64,000 bases of DNA. Source: Hyphomonas sp. Its GTDB lineage: Bacteria > Pseudomonadota > Alphaproteobacteria > Caulobacterales > Hyphomonadaceae. The stretch is from positions 1,302,001-1,366,000 of the forward strand of contig NZ_JAGYJH010000003.1 in the NCBI RefSeq assembly GCF_018402285.1. Reading direction: 5' to 3'. The notes beneath the pieces were generated by a model. That model ran no database searches, had not been told where the DNA came from, and saw only the letters and a program-made list of their open reading frames with translations. A program made the position numbers and the translations under genes. Below, piece after piece: positions 9,286 to 17,131 of this stretch (position 1 is its first letter; each line of letters opens with the position of its first letter).

Positions 9286-10263
9286 TTATTCCGGTTTCTG
9301 GATTTTGTCGCCGGGCTTCAGGCCCGAGAGGATTTCATACTGGTCCTGGTCGTCAATCAGCGGCCCGGCCAGCGCCACCGGTGCATCAATGAAGCGTTCG
9401 CCGACCGCCACGCGGATAAAGTCCACGCCAAAGCGGGTGGACACATAGTCTTTGGGAATACGGATCGCGCGGCGTTCGCCGACGGGAGCGAGCACATCGA
9501 CACGCTCCCCGAAGAGGGCCGTCAGCCCTCCCTGAACCGTCGCATCGGCAATCACTGACCCCTGACGAAGTTCTGGGTATATCCGCATGATGGTAGCCGT
9601 CCGCACGTCTCCGGAGCGTGAGGGCAGGCGCAGGGAAATGGTTTCCCCTTCTGCGATTGACGAAGCATGGCGTTCGGGCAGGGCCAGGCGCACAACGCCG
9701 TTGACGGTGGCAAAGCTCATGAGCACTTCGCCGGGAGAGACGACCGATCCCTGCACAACGTTTACATCCGTAATGTGCGCGTCCGCCGGCGCAAGGATAC
9801 GGCCTTCGCCCTCGCGCGCCGAAAGGGCGCGGCGCTCGGCTTCGGTGGAGGCGAGGGTCCGGCGCAGAACGTCGAGCGTGGTTCGCTCATCGTCGAGCCG
9901 GGCCCTGGGATAAAACCCTCTTGCCTCAAGACCTTCATTTCGGGCGATGTCTTCTTCCGATTGCCGGACCTGGGACTTCAACCCCTCAATGCGCGAAGAC
10001 AGCGCGGAGAGTTGCGGCGTGATCATTTCGTCCGTCACGACAGCTACGACCTCGCCCGCCTTGACGATCTGGCCTTCCACAGCGTTCAGCCGCGTTACGA
10101 CGCCCTGCAGCCGCGAGCGCGCCGTGGCCGTGTCGCCTGCTTCTATGCGGGCGATTACCGGGCGGTAATCCACCACGATCGATTCCTCCACCGTGAGGGT
10201 CTGCGCCAGGGCGCTGCCGGAAACCGCAAGGGCTGAGAGGGCCGAAATAAAAAGCGTGCGCAT
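9286..10263 (-). CDS. RND periplasmic adaptor (membrane fusion protein)
   Basis: About 325 residues with signal peptide MRTLFISALSALAVSGSALA. A lipoyl/barrel-sandwich half (RLQGVVTRLNAVEGQIVKAGEVVAVV) is followed by a coiled-coil hairpin (SALSSRIEGLKSQVRQSEEDI through LRRTLASTEAERRAL), the second half-lipoyl (ILAPADAHITDVNVVQGSVVSPGEVL) and beta-barrel/MP domains ending KPGDKIQKPE. It bridges the RND pump to an outer-membrane channel that is not encoded nearby. The ATG at 10263 follows the rhodanese stop by one base; a start five codons upstream at 10278, inside the rhodanese gene, is an alternative. It ends six bases before the RND permease start. Confidence 0.9.
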   Translation of the reverse strand: MRTLFISALSALAVSGSALAQTLTVEESIVVDYRPVIARIEAGDTATARSRLQGVVTRLNAVEGQIVKAGEVVAVVTDEMITPQLSALSSRIEGLKSQVRQSEEDIARNEGLEARGFYPRARLDDERTTLDVLRRTLASTEAERRALSAREGEGRILAPADAHITDVNVVQGSVVSPGEVLMSFATVNGVVRLALPERHASSIAEGETISLRLPSRSGDVRTATIMRIYPELRQGSVIADATVQGGLTALFGERVDVLAPVGERRAIRIPKDYVSTRFGVDFIRVAVGERFIDAPVALAGPLIDDQDQYEILSGLKPGDKIQKPE

Positions 10264-10264
10264 C

Positions 10265-10624
10265 TCAATAGTGGCCATGATCCTCGACCTCACCGGTCGC
10301 GGGGTTGACGGACACGCAGGGCAATCCCGCGCCTTTCCAGGCGCCGATCCCGCCAGCGAGATGCGCTGCTTCAGCCCCTGTCTCCGAAAGGAACCGGTCG
10401 AGGGCCATGCGCGAGCGTTTGCCAGAGCCGCACTGGAATACGATCTTACGGCCCGGATTGGCCGGAATGGCGCGGGGATCAAAGGTCGACAGGGGATGCA
10501 GCAATGCGCCGTGAATCCGCTGGTTGGCAAACTCTGCCGGTTCACGAACATCGATCAGAAAAACATCGCCGCGCTTGAGCGCGTCGAAAACAGTTCGGGG
10601 ATCAAGGTCTCTCGGGTCAGTCAT
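10265..10624 (-). CDS. single-domain rhodanese sulfurtransferase
   Basis: 119 residues forming one rhodanese domain: DVFLIDVREPAEF, HGALLHPLSTFDPRAI and the active loop CGSGKRS with the catalytic Cys. A GGAG lies eight bases ahead of the ATG at 10624. Single-domain rhodaneses move sulfane sulfur between thiols, and here it is the first gene of the operon rhodanese-adaptor-RND-ArsR, opposite an SQR-like flavoprotein and thioredoxin. That context supports a role in handling the persulfide made when sulfide is oxidised. The C-terminal tail (EVEDHGHY) is His-rich but short. Confidence 0.92.
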   Translation of the reverse strand: MTDPRDLDPRTVFDALKRGDVFLIDVREPAEFANQRIHGALLHPLSTFDPRAIPANPGRKIVFQCGSGKRSRMALDRFLSETGAEAAHLAGGIGAWKGAGLPCVSVNPATGEVEDHGHY

Positions 10625-10705
10625 CTCGGGTCTCCGCAAGCAGGTTTTCGGGGGGGCAGGTTGTCACAACCGCAAAAAACCCTCTCGAGCCATCCGTAAT
10701 GCTAC

Positions 10706-10729
10706 GTATTTTATAAAACAATAAAATAC
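10706..10729. promoter_or_regulatory. ArsR-type operator between the divergent sulfur operons
   Basis: Perfect inverted repeat GTATTTTAT-N6-ATAAAATAC, AT-rich in a GC-rich genome, centred between the rhodanese start (10624) and the SQR-like start (10767). Size and AT content fit BigR/SqrR/SmtB-type operators, so the ArsR encoded at 5692-6015 is the natural candidate to bind it and control both operons. Binding is inferred. Confidence 0.7.
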
Positions 10730-10766
10730 ATTCATGTTGAAAATCAAGATGGGAGGACGCAGGAAG

Positions 10767-12038
10767 ATGTCTAAAATTGTCATTCTGGGAGCTGGCCTCG
10801 GCGGCGTGATAGCTGCGTACGAGATTCGCAGTGCGGTGCGCCGGGAAGATGACGTCACCGTGATCAACGAGACGGACTTCTACCAGTTCGTCCCCTCAAA
10901 TCCATGGGTTCTGGTAGGTTGGCGGGATCGGGAAGACATCATTGTTGACCTTGTTGCCCCCATGAAGAAGCGCCGGATCGAGCTGGTCGTGGGCAAGGCA
11001 GAGAAGGTCGAGCCCGACGCAAAGCGCGTGCGGATGGGCGATGGTACATTTGTCGACTACGACTATCTCGTCATTGCCACCGGCCCGGAACTTGCCTTTG
11101 ACGAAATCGAGGGCCTCGGCCCCAAAGGCCACACTCAATCTGTCTGCCATATCGACCATGCTCTTCAGGCGAACAAGGCGTTCGAGACATTCTGCAAGGA
11201 TCCTGGCCCCGTGATCGTCGGCGCGGTGCAGGGCGCCTCCTGCTATGGGCCGGCCTATGAAACCCTCATGATCATCGAAACGGAGCTCCGCAAACGGAAG
11301 ATTCGCGACCGCGTGCCGATGACCTTCGTGACCTCAGAACCCTATGTCGGCCATCTCGGGCTCGACGGTGTGGGCGACACAAAGGGCCTTCTGGAAAGCG
11401 AAATGCGCGAGCGCCACATCAAGTGGATCACCAATGCACGTGTCGTGAAGGCAGAAGCCGGCAAGATGACGGTCGAAGAGGTCAATGAAGATGGCAGCGT
11501 GAAACAGGTTCACGAACTGCCGATGAAGTACGCCATGATGTTGCCTGCCTTCCGGGGCGTGAAGGCCGTCTATGGCGTTGAGGGCCTCACCAATCCGCGC
11601 GGTTTCATCCTGACGGACAAGCACCAGCGCAATCCTAAGTACCCCGAGATCTTCGGGCTTGGAGTCTGCATCGCGATCCCGCCCGTCGGCAAGACGCCGG
11701 TTCCGGTGGGCGTGCCCAAGACCGGCTTCATGATTGAGTCGATGGTAACTGCCACGGCGGAGAACCTGGCCGAAATTCTGGATGGCAAAGAGCCCACCCA
11801 TGAAGCCACATGGAACGCCATCTGCCTGGCAGATTTCGGTGACAAGGGTGTCGCCTTCATCGCCCAGCCCCAGATCCCGCCGCGAAATGTAAACTGGTCA
11901 GGCTCCGGCGGCTGGGTCCATACTGCTAAGGTCGCCTTCGAGAAATACTTCATCGGCAAGGTGAGGGCGGGCAAAGCAGAAACATTCTATGAAAATGCCG
12001 CCCTGGCGCTCCTCAAGACTTACAAGCTGAAACACTGA
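10767..12038 (+). CDS. sulfide:quinone oxidoreductase-like flavoprotein
   Basis: 423 residues. The N-terminal FAD motif is VILGAGLGGVIAAYE (5-19), with the second FAD motif YDYLVIATGPEL (98-109). Three cysteines, Cys127 (SVCHID), Cys159 (QGASCYGPAYE) and Cys301 (GVCIAIPP), fall where SQRs carry their catalytic cysteines, the first two at almost the same residue numbers as in characterised SQRs. It likely oxidises sulfide to sulfane sulfur/polysulfide with electrons going to quinone at the membrane. The ATG at 10767 has AGGAAG directly ahead. It starts an operon with thioredoxin and a YgaP-like membrane protein. A related FCSD-type flavoprotein with another acceptor is the main alternative. 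Confidence 0.85.
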   Translation: MSKIVILGAGLGGVIAAYEIRSAVRREDDVTVINETDFYQFVPSNPWVLVGWRDREDIIVDLVAPMKKRRIELVVGKAEKVEPDAKRVRMGDGTFVDYDYLVIATGPELAFDEIEGLGPKGHTQSVCHIDHALQANKAFETFCKDPGPVIVGAVQGASCYGPAYETLMIIETELRKRKIRDRVPMTFVTSEPYVGHLGLDGVGDTKGLLESEMRERHIKWITNARVVKAEAGKMTVEEVNEDGSVKQVHELPMKYAMMLPAFRGVKAVYGVEGLTNPRGFILTDKHQRNPKYPEIFGLGVCIAIPPVGKTPVPVGVPKTGFMIESMVTATAENLAEILDGKEPTHEATWNAICLADFGDKGVAFIAQPQIPPRNVNWSGSGGWVHTAKVAFEKYFIGKVRAGKAETFYENAALALLKTYKLKH

Positions 12039-12060
12039 AACTGTATCGGGAGATTTCAGG

Positions 12061-12519
12061 ATGACCATGGATGACAGGATGATCGTTTGTCTAGGCTGCC
12101 AGGCGGTGAACCGGGTACCGCAGGGCAGAGTTCTGACCCTGGCAAAATGCGGTCGATGCTCCGAGCTCCTGGCAACGCCGCATCCCGTGGAGATCACCAG
12201 TGAGCAGATGCGCCTGCTGGAGAAAAAGGACACCGGCGCGTTCATCGTCGATCTTTGGGCGCCCTGGTGCGGTCCCTGCCGAATGATGGCGCCTCATTAT
12301 GACAGCGCTGCACAACGCCTCCAGGGCGATGTCCGCTTCTACAAGATCAACACCGACCAGCATCCCGACGCCTCCATCCGTCTAAACATCCGGGGCGTTC
12401 CCACGCTCATCGCCTGGAAGGGTGGGCGCGAATTGGCCAAGCAGGCTGGCGCGCCAGGTGGCGCGGCCCTTGAGCGATGGGTGCGGGATATCTTTGGCCT
12501 CGCCTCCACATCCCACTGA
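12061..12519 (+). CDS. trxC: thioredoxin 2 (zinc-binding TrxC type)
   Basis: 152 residues. The N-terminal zinc ribbon has Cys10-x2-Cys13 and Cys30-x2-Cys33, as in TrxC. The thioredoxin domain follows with the active site WAPWCGPCRMMAP (Cys70, Cys73) and the cis-Pro segment RGVPTLIAWKGG. It lies 22 bases after the SQR-like gene and 22 before the YgaP-like gene in the same direction. In this setting it probably reduces protein or low-molecular-weight persulfides, or recycles the rhodanese (inference). It is full length for the family. Confidence 0.93.
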   Translation: MTMDDRMIVCLGCQAVNRVPQGRVLTLAKCGRCSELLATPHPVEITSEQMRLLEKKDTGAFIVDLWAPWCGPCRMMAPHYDSAAQRLQGDVRFYKINTDQHPDASIRLNIRGVPTLIAWKGGRELAKQAGAPGGAALERWVRDIFGLASTSH

Positions 12520-12541
12520 TCTTCAATCGGAGTAACTTAAA

Positions 12542-12745
12542 ATGAACCTTGACCGTGCAGTCCTCGCCTTTGCGGGTTTCGTTGTCCTTGCGGGTCTCGC
12601 GCTGGGCTATTTCTTCTCACCCTACTGGTATCTGCTCTCCGCCTTTGCGGGTCTCAACATGCTGCAGGCCTCCGTCACCGGTTTCTGCCCTGCGGCGATG
12701 ATCTTCAAGATGTTCGGTGTGAAAGAAGGCTGCGCCTTCAAATAG
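12542..12745 (+). CDS. YgaP-like inner-membrane protein (DUF2892)
   Basis: 67 residues with two hydrophobic helices (AVLAFAGFVVLAGLALGYFF; YWYLLSAFAGLNMLQASV) and the family ending GFCPAAMIFKMFGVKEGC. It matches the stand-alone transmembrane part of YgaP, which in E. coli is fused to a rhodanese domain. Here the rhodanese is a separate gene across the divergent promoter, which strengthens the sulfur theme. The two cysteines (GFCPA and EGCAF) are conserved in the family. It is the last gene of the SQR-like operon. Confidence 0.85.
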   Translation: MNLDRAVLAFAGFVVLAGLALGYFFSPYWYLLSAFAGLNMLQASVTGFCPAAMIFKMFGVKEGCAFK

Positions 12746-12757
12746 CGGATCTGGAGA

Positions 12758-13432
12758 TCAGTCCGAAAGCTGATCGTAATGCGTCACGATCATCTTTGAG
12801 ACATCCGTGCAGATCTGGTGGGCGTCGCGGCCGGGCTCCTCCAGCACCATCTCCATGGCGCTGTAGGCAAGCTCTGTCGTGAGGCGGGCAGATCCGATGA
12901 GCCGTTCCCGAGAGGCAGTGTGCCCGTTCGCGATGATGGCATCGGCAATCTTTTCAGCCACCATCTCGCTGGACGCCATACGCAGGTCCCGCAGCATCGG
13001 GACGGCCCGCAACGCGCGGAGCACATAGATGTTGCCCGGAAACTGGCGGGTGATATCGTTGACCTGTTTCTGCAGCCGCAGAATGCTGGCCACGCGGCCC
13101 TCAAACGGGCCCGCCGCCAGACCCCCTTCTTCAATCCAGTCCAGAACCGCCTGATCCTGCCGCGCCATCAGCCGGTCGCCCAGCTCGCGCAGGATGGCGT
13201 ACTTGTTCGGGAAGTACCTGTAGAGCGCCGGCGGCGACAAGCCCGCCCGGCGGCACACGAGATTGGTCGACAGCCGCTCCAGTCCGACTTCGCCCAACAG
13301 GTGCCCGGCAGTATCCAGGATCAGCTCGAACGTATCCTGCGCCCGCGCCTGTTGCGGTTGCTGCTTGGTTGCGGTCTCAACCTGCATCGGGCCGTCCCCC
13401 TTTCGGGGGACCGGTTTTTTCGCGCTGTTCAT
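12758..13432 (-). CDS. TetR-family regulator
   Basis: 224 residues. After a basic/Gln-rich leader, residues 33-80 form the TetR helix-turn-helix (FELILDTAGHLLGEVGLERL, VCRRAGLSPPALYRYFPNKY). The C-terminal ligand domain is unlike any subgroup I can name. It is transcribed away from the aminotransferase gene at 13550, and the inverted repeat at 13505-13526 between them is its likely operator. It converges with the YgaP-like gene, whose stop is only 12 bases away. Confidence 0.85.
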   Translation of the reverse strand: MNSAKKPVPRKGDGPMQVETATKQQPQQARAQDTFELILDTAGHLLGEVGLERLSTNLVCRRAGLSPPALYRYFPNKYAILRELGDRLMARQDQAVLDWIEEGGLAAGPFEGRVASILRLQKQVNDITRQFPGNIYVLRALRAVPMLRDLRMASSEMVAEKIADAIIANGHTASRERLIGSARLTTELAYSAMEMVLEEPGRDAHQICTDVSKMIVTHYDQLSD

Positions 13433-13504
13433 GTCTTCGGCGTTCCCCAGGCGAGTTGTGCCCTGTCAGTCTCGAATTGTCCTTGCGTCCCTATCGGTCT
13501 CAAG

Positions 13505-13526
13505 TAAGATAGTCAAAACTATATTA
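13505..13526. promoter_or_regulatory. candidate TetR operator
   Basis: Inverted repeat TAAGATAGT-N4-ACTATATTA: nine-base arms with one mismatch, AT-rich, 23 bases before the aminotransferase start and 72 before the TetR start. This is the expected position for a repressor that controls itself and the divergent gene. Confidence 0.6.
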
Positions 13527-13549
13527 TCAGCAGGGCTGGCGAGGGCAAC

Positions 13550-14827
13550 ATGTGGACGAACTCAGTGGACAAGGCTTTGCGTGAGCGGGCCGAAGCGGTC
13601 ATTCCCGGTGGCATGTACGGCCACCAGTCCGTCCGCCTCCTGCCAGACGACTATCCCCAATTCTTCGACCGCGCCTCGGGCGCCTATCTGTGGGACGCCG
13701 ATGGCAACCGATACATCGACTATATGTGCGGATACGGCCCAAATCTCTTCGGCTATGGCCATCAGAGCATTGATGCGGCCTATATCAGCCAGCTGAAGAA
13801 GGGCGACACGATGACCGGCCCAGCCGTCCTCATGGTGGAACTCGCCGAACAGATGACGGCGATGGTGTCCCACGCAGATTGGGCGATCTTCTGCAAGAAC
13901 GGCACAGACGCCACCACGATGGCGATGATGGTCGCCCGCAACTTCACCCGGAAGAACACCATCGTTCTCGCCAAGGGCGCCTATCACGGCGCTGCTCCCT
14001 GGTGCACCCCGGTGAAAAACGGCACTGCGCCGAGCGACCGCGCCAACCAGGTCTTCTATGCTTATAACGACGTTGCCAGCCTCGAAGAAGCTGTCCGCAA
14101 GGCCGGTGATGATCTCGCCGCGATCTTTGCGTCGCCCATCAAGCATGACACCTTCGTCGATCAGGAAGATCCGACACCGCAATACGCCCGGCGTGCGCGG
14201 GAGCTGTGTGACGAGAAAGGCGCGCTGCTGATCGTCGATGATGTCCGCGCCGGTTTCCGACTTGCCCGCGATTCCAGCTGGGCGCGCGTCGGTGTGAAGC
14301 CGGATCTCTCCAGCTGGGGGAAGGCCATCGCCAATGGCCACCCCATCTCGGCATTGCTCGGCGCCGAAAAAGCCCGCAACGCCGCCGCGACGATCTACAC
14401 TACCGGCTCCTACTGGTTCTCCGCTGCGCCAATGGCCGCAAGCCTCGAAACGATGCGCCTCATCCGCGAAACCGACTATCTCGAACGCACCCAGGCCCTG
14501 GGCCAGCGCCTGCGTTCAGGACTGGACGAAGCTGCAAACCGTCACGGCTTCGCCCTGCGCCAGACCGGCCCGGCTGAAATGCCCCTCATCATGTTTGAAG
14601 AGGATCCGGGCTATTCCAAAGGCTACGCCTGGAACGACGCCTTGATGAAGCGCGGCGTCTACTTCCACCCCTGGCACAACATGTTCATCTGCGCCGCCAT
14701 GACTGAGGCTGACATCGACCACACGGTTGAAGTCGCCGACGACGCCTTCAGATTCGTGCGAGACGCTGGCACGCTGCCCCGCATCGAAAAACTGGCATTC
14801 CTGGGTCTGTTGACGGATGGTCACTAA
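13550..14827 (+). CDS. class III PLP aminotransferase (GSA-aminomutase-like)
   Basis: 425 residues of fold-type I class III aminotransferase. Landmarks are the substrate loop IPGGMYGHQSVRLLP, FCKNGTDATTMAM (phosphate-binding region), VDDVRAGFRL (Asp pairing with the PLP nitrogen; usually DEV) and SSWGKAIANG with the PLP lysine at about Lys258. It resembles glutamate-1-semialdehyde aminomutase, but this subgroup is found in catabolic settings and is unlikely to be the haem-pathway HemL. It is alone in its transcription unit, divergent from a TetR gene, and ends overlapping the tail of the convergent TetR gene at 14824 by four bases. The amino donor/acceptor is unknown. Confidence 0.87.
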   Translation: MWTNSVDKALRERAEAVIPGGMYGHQSVRLLPDDYPQFFDRASGAYLWDADGNRYIDYMCGYGPNLFGYGHQSIDAAYISQLKKGDTMTGPAVLMVELAEQMTAMVSHADWAIFCKNGTDATTMAMMVARNFTRKNTIVLAKGAYHGAAPWCTPVKNGTAPSDRANQVFYAYNDVASLEEAVRKAGDDLAAIFASPIKHDTFVDQEDPTPQYARRARELCDEKGALLIVDDVRAGFRLARDSSWARVGVKPDLSSWGKAIANGHPISALLGAEKARNAAATIYTTGSYWFSAAPMAASLETMRLIRETDYLERTQALGQRLRSGLDEAANRHGFALRQTGPAEMPLIMFEEDPGYSKGYAWNDALMKRGVYFHPWHNMFICAAMTEADIDHTVEVADDAFRFVRDAGTLPRIEKLAFLGLLTDGH

Positions 14828-15555
14828 GGCCGCTGCGCCGCATTCTGCATCAGGATAGACTGATACGCCTTGATCTTGCGCTCCAGCAGGGCGCGCCCTT
14901 CCGGCGTTGCGGCCGCGCTGAGCAGAAGGCCATAGCCAAGACCAACAGACGCCATCAGGTCTTCGGTGTCCAGCGTTCCGACAGCCCAGGACAGCAGCGT
15001 CCCGCCTGCCAGATGGGACAGCGCCCGCTCCATTGGCATCACAGCCATGGACGGCGAAAGCAGCCCTTCCTCCTGAGCAGCGGTGAGCAGCGCGTGCCAG
15101 GCGATCCGCGTCTGTGCCTGCCGCTCCGGGCTTGCCAGCCCCGTGTCGTCGTCCCTGCCACCGGCCGTCAGCAGCGCGCGCCAGAGCGGCCGGTAAAAGT
15201 CCGGGTCCTGAACAAAATATCCATAGCCGAGTTCATAGGCTTCAAAGATGCGCTCGATGGCATTGGCCACGTCAAGCTTGTGATATTTCTGAACGAAATC
15301 CCGCTCATCCTCCAGAACGGCCATCACGACCGCGCGCTTTGATCCGAACAGGTTATAGGAAGTAGCCACGCTCACTTCTGCGCGCCTTGCCAGTTCCCGC
15401 ATAGAGAGGTTCATGTCGCCCGTCTCGCGGATCATGTCGCGCGCGGCGCGCATGATCTTCTGCCGGCGTTCGGCTTTCGCCTGTTCGCGGCGGCCAAGAT
15501 CTGCAACGGGTTCGGCCATGATATTGGCGCCAGCCTCCAGAGTGGGTGTTGTCAT
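14824..15555 (-). CDS. TetR-family regulator of the catabolic operon
   Basis: About 243 residues. A leader is followed by the TetR HTH (RQKIMRAARDMIRETGDMNL, ELARRAEVSVATSYNLFGSK), then an all-helical ligand domain. The ATG at 15555 has a GGAGGAG eight bases ahead and is preferred over a start 29 codons upstream that would run into the previous gene. It is the last gene of the operon that begins at 20296. The perfect palindrome at 20321-20340 ahead of that operon, and its matching copy ahead of the TonB receptor, are the best candidates for its operators (inference). Confidence 0.85.
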   Translation of the reverse strand: MTTPTLEAGANIMAEPVADLGRREQAKAERRQKIMRAARDMIRETGDMNLSMRELARRAEVSVATSYNLFGSKRAVVMAVLEDERDFVQKYHKLDVANAIERIFEAYELGYGYFVQDPDFYRPLWRALLTAGGRDDDTGLASPERQAQTRIAWHALLTAAQEEGLLSPSMAVMPMERALSHLAGGTLLSWAVGTLDTEDLMASVGLGYGLLLSAAATPEGRALLERKIKAYQSILMQNAAQRP

Positions 15556-15592
15556 GAGACAGTCTCCTCCCGGGCTTCTGGCGGTATTCCGG

Positions 15593-17113
15593 TCACGCGG
15601 CCAGTGGCCTTTCGGTCGCGACCCGTTCCATGTCCGCCTCATAGTTGAGCTTTAGTGCCTTCATCATCTCGATGCGCTCCGGCCCCGGCTTGGGCGCATA
15701 GGCGGCTGCATTCAGCCTCTTGCCGCGCGCCCAGTAATAGAGAACGCCTGCGAGATTCTTCGGCTTTCCCAGCCACTTTTCCGGATGTTCCAGCATGTGG
15801 AATCCGCGCATGGCCTCGCGCAGGAGACGCGTATCCGAGCGCAGTGCGATCTTCACGCCGTCTTCTACAAAGCTCTCCATCATCTTCGATTTGAAGCTCT
15901 GCTTGTGTCCTGGCGTTAGTGTCTCGCGGGCCCGCTTCATGGCGGTGCGGTCCTGCCGGCGCTGCACGATGTAGAAGGGGTGGAGCTCCGCCTTGACCCG
16001 CTCATGGAAGGCCAGCGCCCGGGACGCAGGATCGGCGGTTTCGTCCAATGTCTGGCGTAATGCCTGCGCTGCGACGGCCGCGAAAGAGCATCCCCGGCCA
16101 TAGAGCGGATTGGTCCGCACCAGCGTGTCGCCCAGCGGGAAATATCCGCGGGCTGCCGGTTTGCCGTCCACGACCATATCCCGCCAGCGGCTGACGAGGT
16201 CGCCCATGCCGAACACCTTGCTGGTGGATTCCGACTGCTCCGAAGTCGTCCACGGACGAAGCCCGGGCAGCATCAGTGTGATCTGGTGGAAAATCTCTGG
16301 ATCAAGGATCGACTTGCGCATCTCCATCTCGATTTCGGGGATGGCGATGGTGATCGAGAAATTGCCATTGTCGCCCGGGAACACGCCGAACTTCAGGAAG
16401 CCGAGATCCCCGGTTGGCGGCGGGTTGGCGTTGCGGTCCGGTTCGGATTTTCCAGGCAGAAAGCGATAATGCCGTGTGAAATAGAGGATGCCGGCGCTCT
16501 CGCTCTCCTCGCGGATACCCGCGCCTTCTTCCATCAGCTGCTCGATGGTAAAGCCGCCTTTGCCGCTGGTGTCCACGACAATGTCAGCCGTCAGCGTCAC
16601 AGGTGCGCCATTCTCTTCACCCTCTACGCCGCTCACGTCAAACACGCCGTCTTTCGCCTTTGCGGTGATCAGCTTGCGGACGAGGAAGCCGGAGCGGAGG
16701 GTCACGTTCTCCAGCGTCTCCACATAGCGCCGCATCGCCATTTCAAGCGTCGTGCGCCGGCTGGTGAGGATTGTCAGCTCGGCATCTTCCGGATCGGGCC
16801 GGTAGCGCGCCTGCTGCTTCTCGGTCAGCATGTTCTCGAAAGGCAGCTCGCGCACGCCCAGCTCCAGCAGCTGGTCAAGCAGGGCAGGGTGCTCGGCTTT
16901 CATGATGGTGCGCAGGCGCGCCAGGAAAGCATGGCTCTGTCGCAAATGCCCCACGCCAATGCGCTTCCAGGTCTTGAACAGCTCATCCGGATTGCTGGTT
17001 TCCACCGGCCCGTCGCGTTCCAGAACGACGATGTCGCGCCTGGAAGGCGCCAGCATCAGAGCCGTGCAAAGCCCGCCGATCCCGGCGCCTATGACGATAA
17101 CTTGTTCACGCAT
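15593..17113 (-). CDS. FAD-dependent oxidoreductase (aromatic hydroxylase/halogenase-like fold)
   Basis: 506 residues. The N-terminal FAD motif is VIVIGAGIGGLCTALML, then HLRQSHAFLARLRTIM, a conserved TSRRTTLEMAMRR segment, ADIVVDTSGKGG, and the late FAD-phosphate motif with LGDTLVRTNPLYGRGCSFAA. This places it in the broad group of class A flavin monooxygenases and tryptophan-halogenase-like proteins. The halogenase WxWxIP motif is not visible, so hydroxylation or dehydrogenation is likelier. GAGGGGGC precedes the ATG at 17113. It sits between the epoxide hydrolase and the TetR gene, so it probably acts in the same catabolic path. Confidence 0.82.
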   Translation of the reverse strand: MREQVIVIGAGIGGLCTALMLAPSRRDIVVLERDGPVETSNPDELFKTWKRIGVGHLRQSHAFLARLRTIMKAEHPALLDQLLELGVRELPFENMLTEKQQARYRPDPEDAELTILTSRRTTLEMAMRRYVETLENVTLRSGFLVRKLITAKAKDGVFDVSGVEGEENGAPVTLTADIVVDTSGKGGFTIEQLMEEGAGIREESESAGILYFTRHYRFLPGKSEPDRNANPPPTGDLGFLKFGVFPGDNGNFSITIAIPEIEMEMRKSILDPEIFHQITLMLPGLRPWTTSEQSESTSKVFGMGDLVSRWRDMVVDGKPAARGYFPLGDTLVRTNPLYGRGCSFAAVAAQALRQTLDETADPASRALAFHERVKAELHPFYIVQRRQDRTAMKRARETLTPGHKQSFKSKMMESFVEDGVKIALRSDTRLLREAMRGFHMLEHPEKWLGKPKNLAGVLYYWARGKRLNAAAYAPKPGPERIEMMKALKLNYEADMERVATERPLAA

Positions 17114-17131
17114 GCGTGCCCCCTCAAGGGT

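Noticed and set aside
13550..14827. hemL (glutamate-1-semialdehyde aminomutase)
   Set aside because: The fold matches, but the VDDV variant in place of DEV, the TetR partner and the neighbourhood suggest a catabolic aminotransferase; alphaproteobacteria also normally make 5-aminolevulinate by another route.
15593..17113. Tryptophan halogenase
   Set aside because: The flavin-binding motifs fit the superfamily, but I cannot find the WxWxIP motif needed for halogenation.
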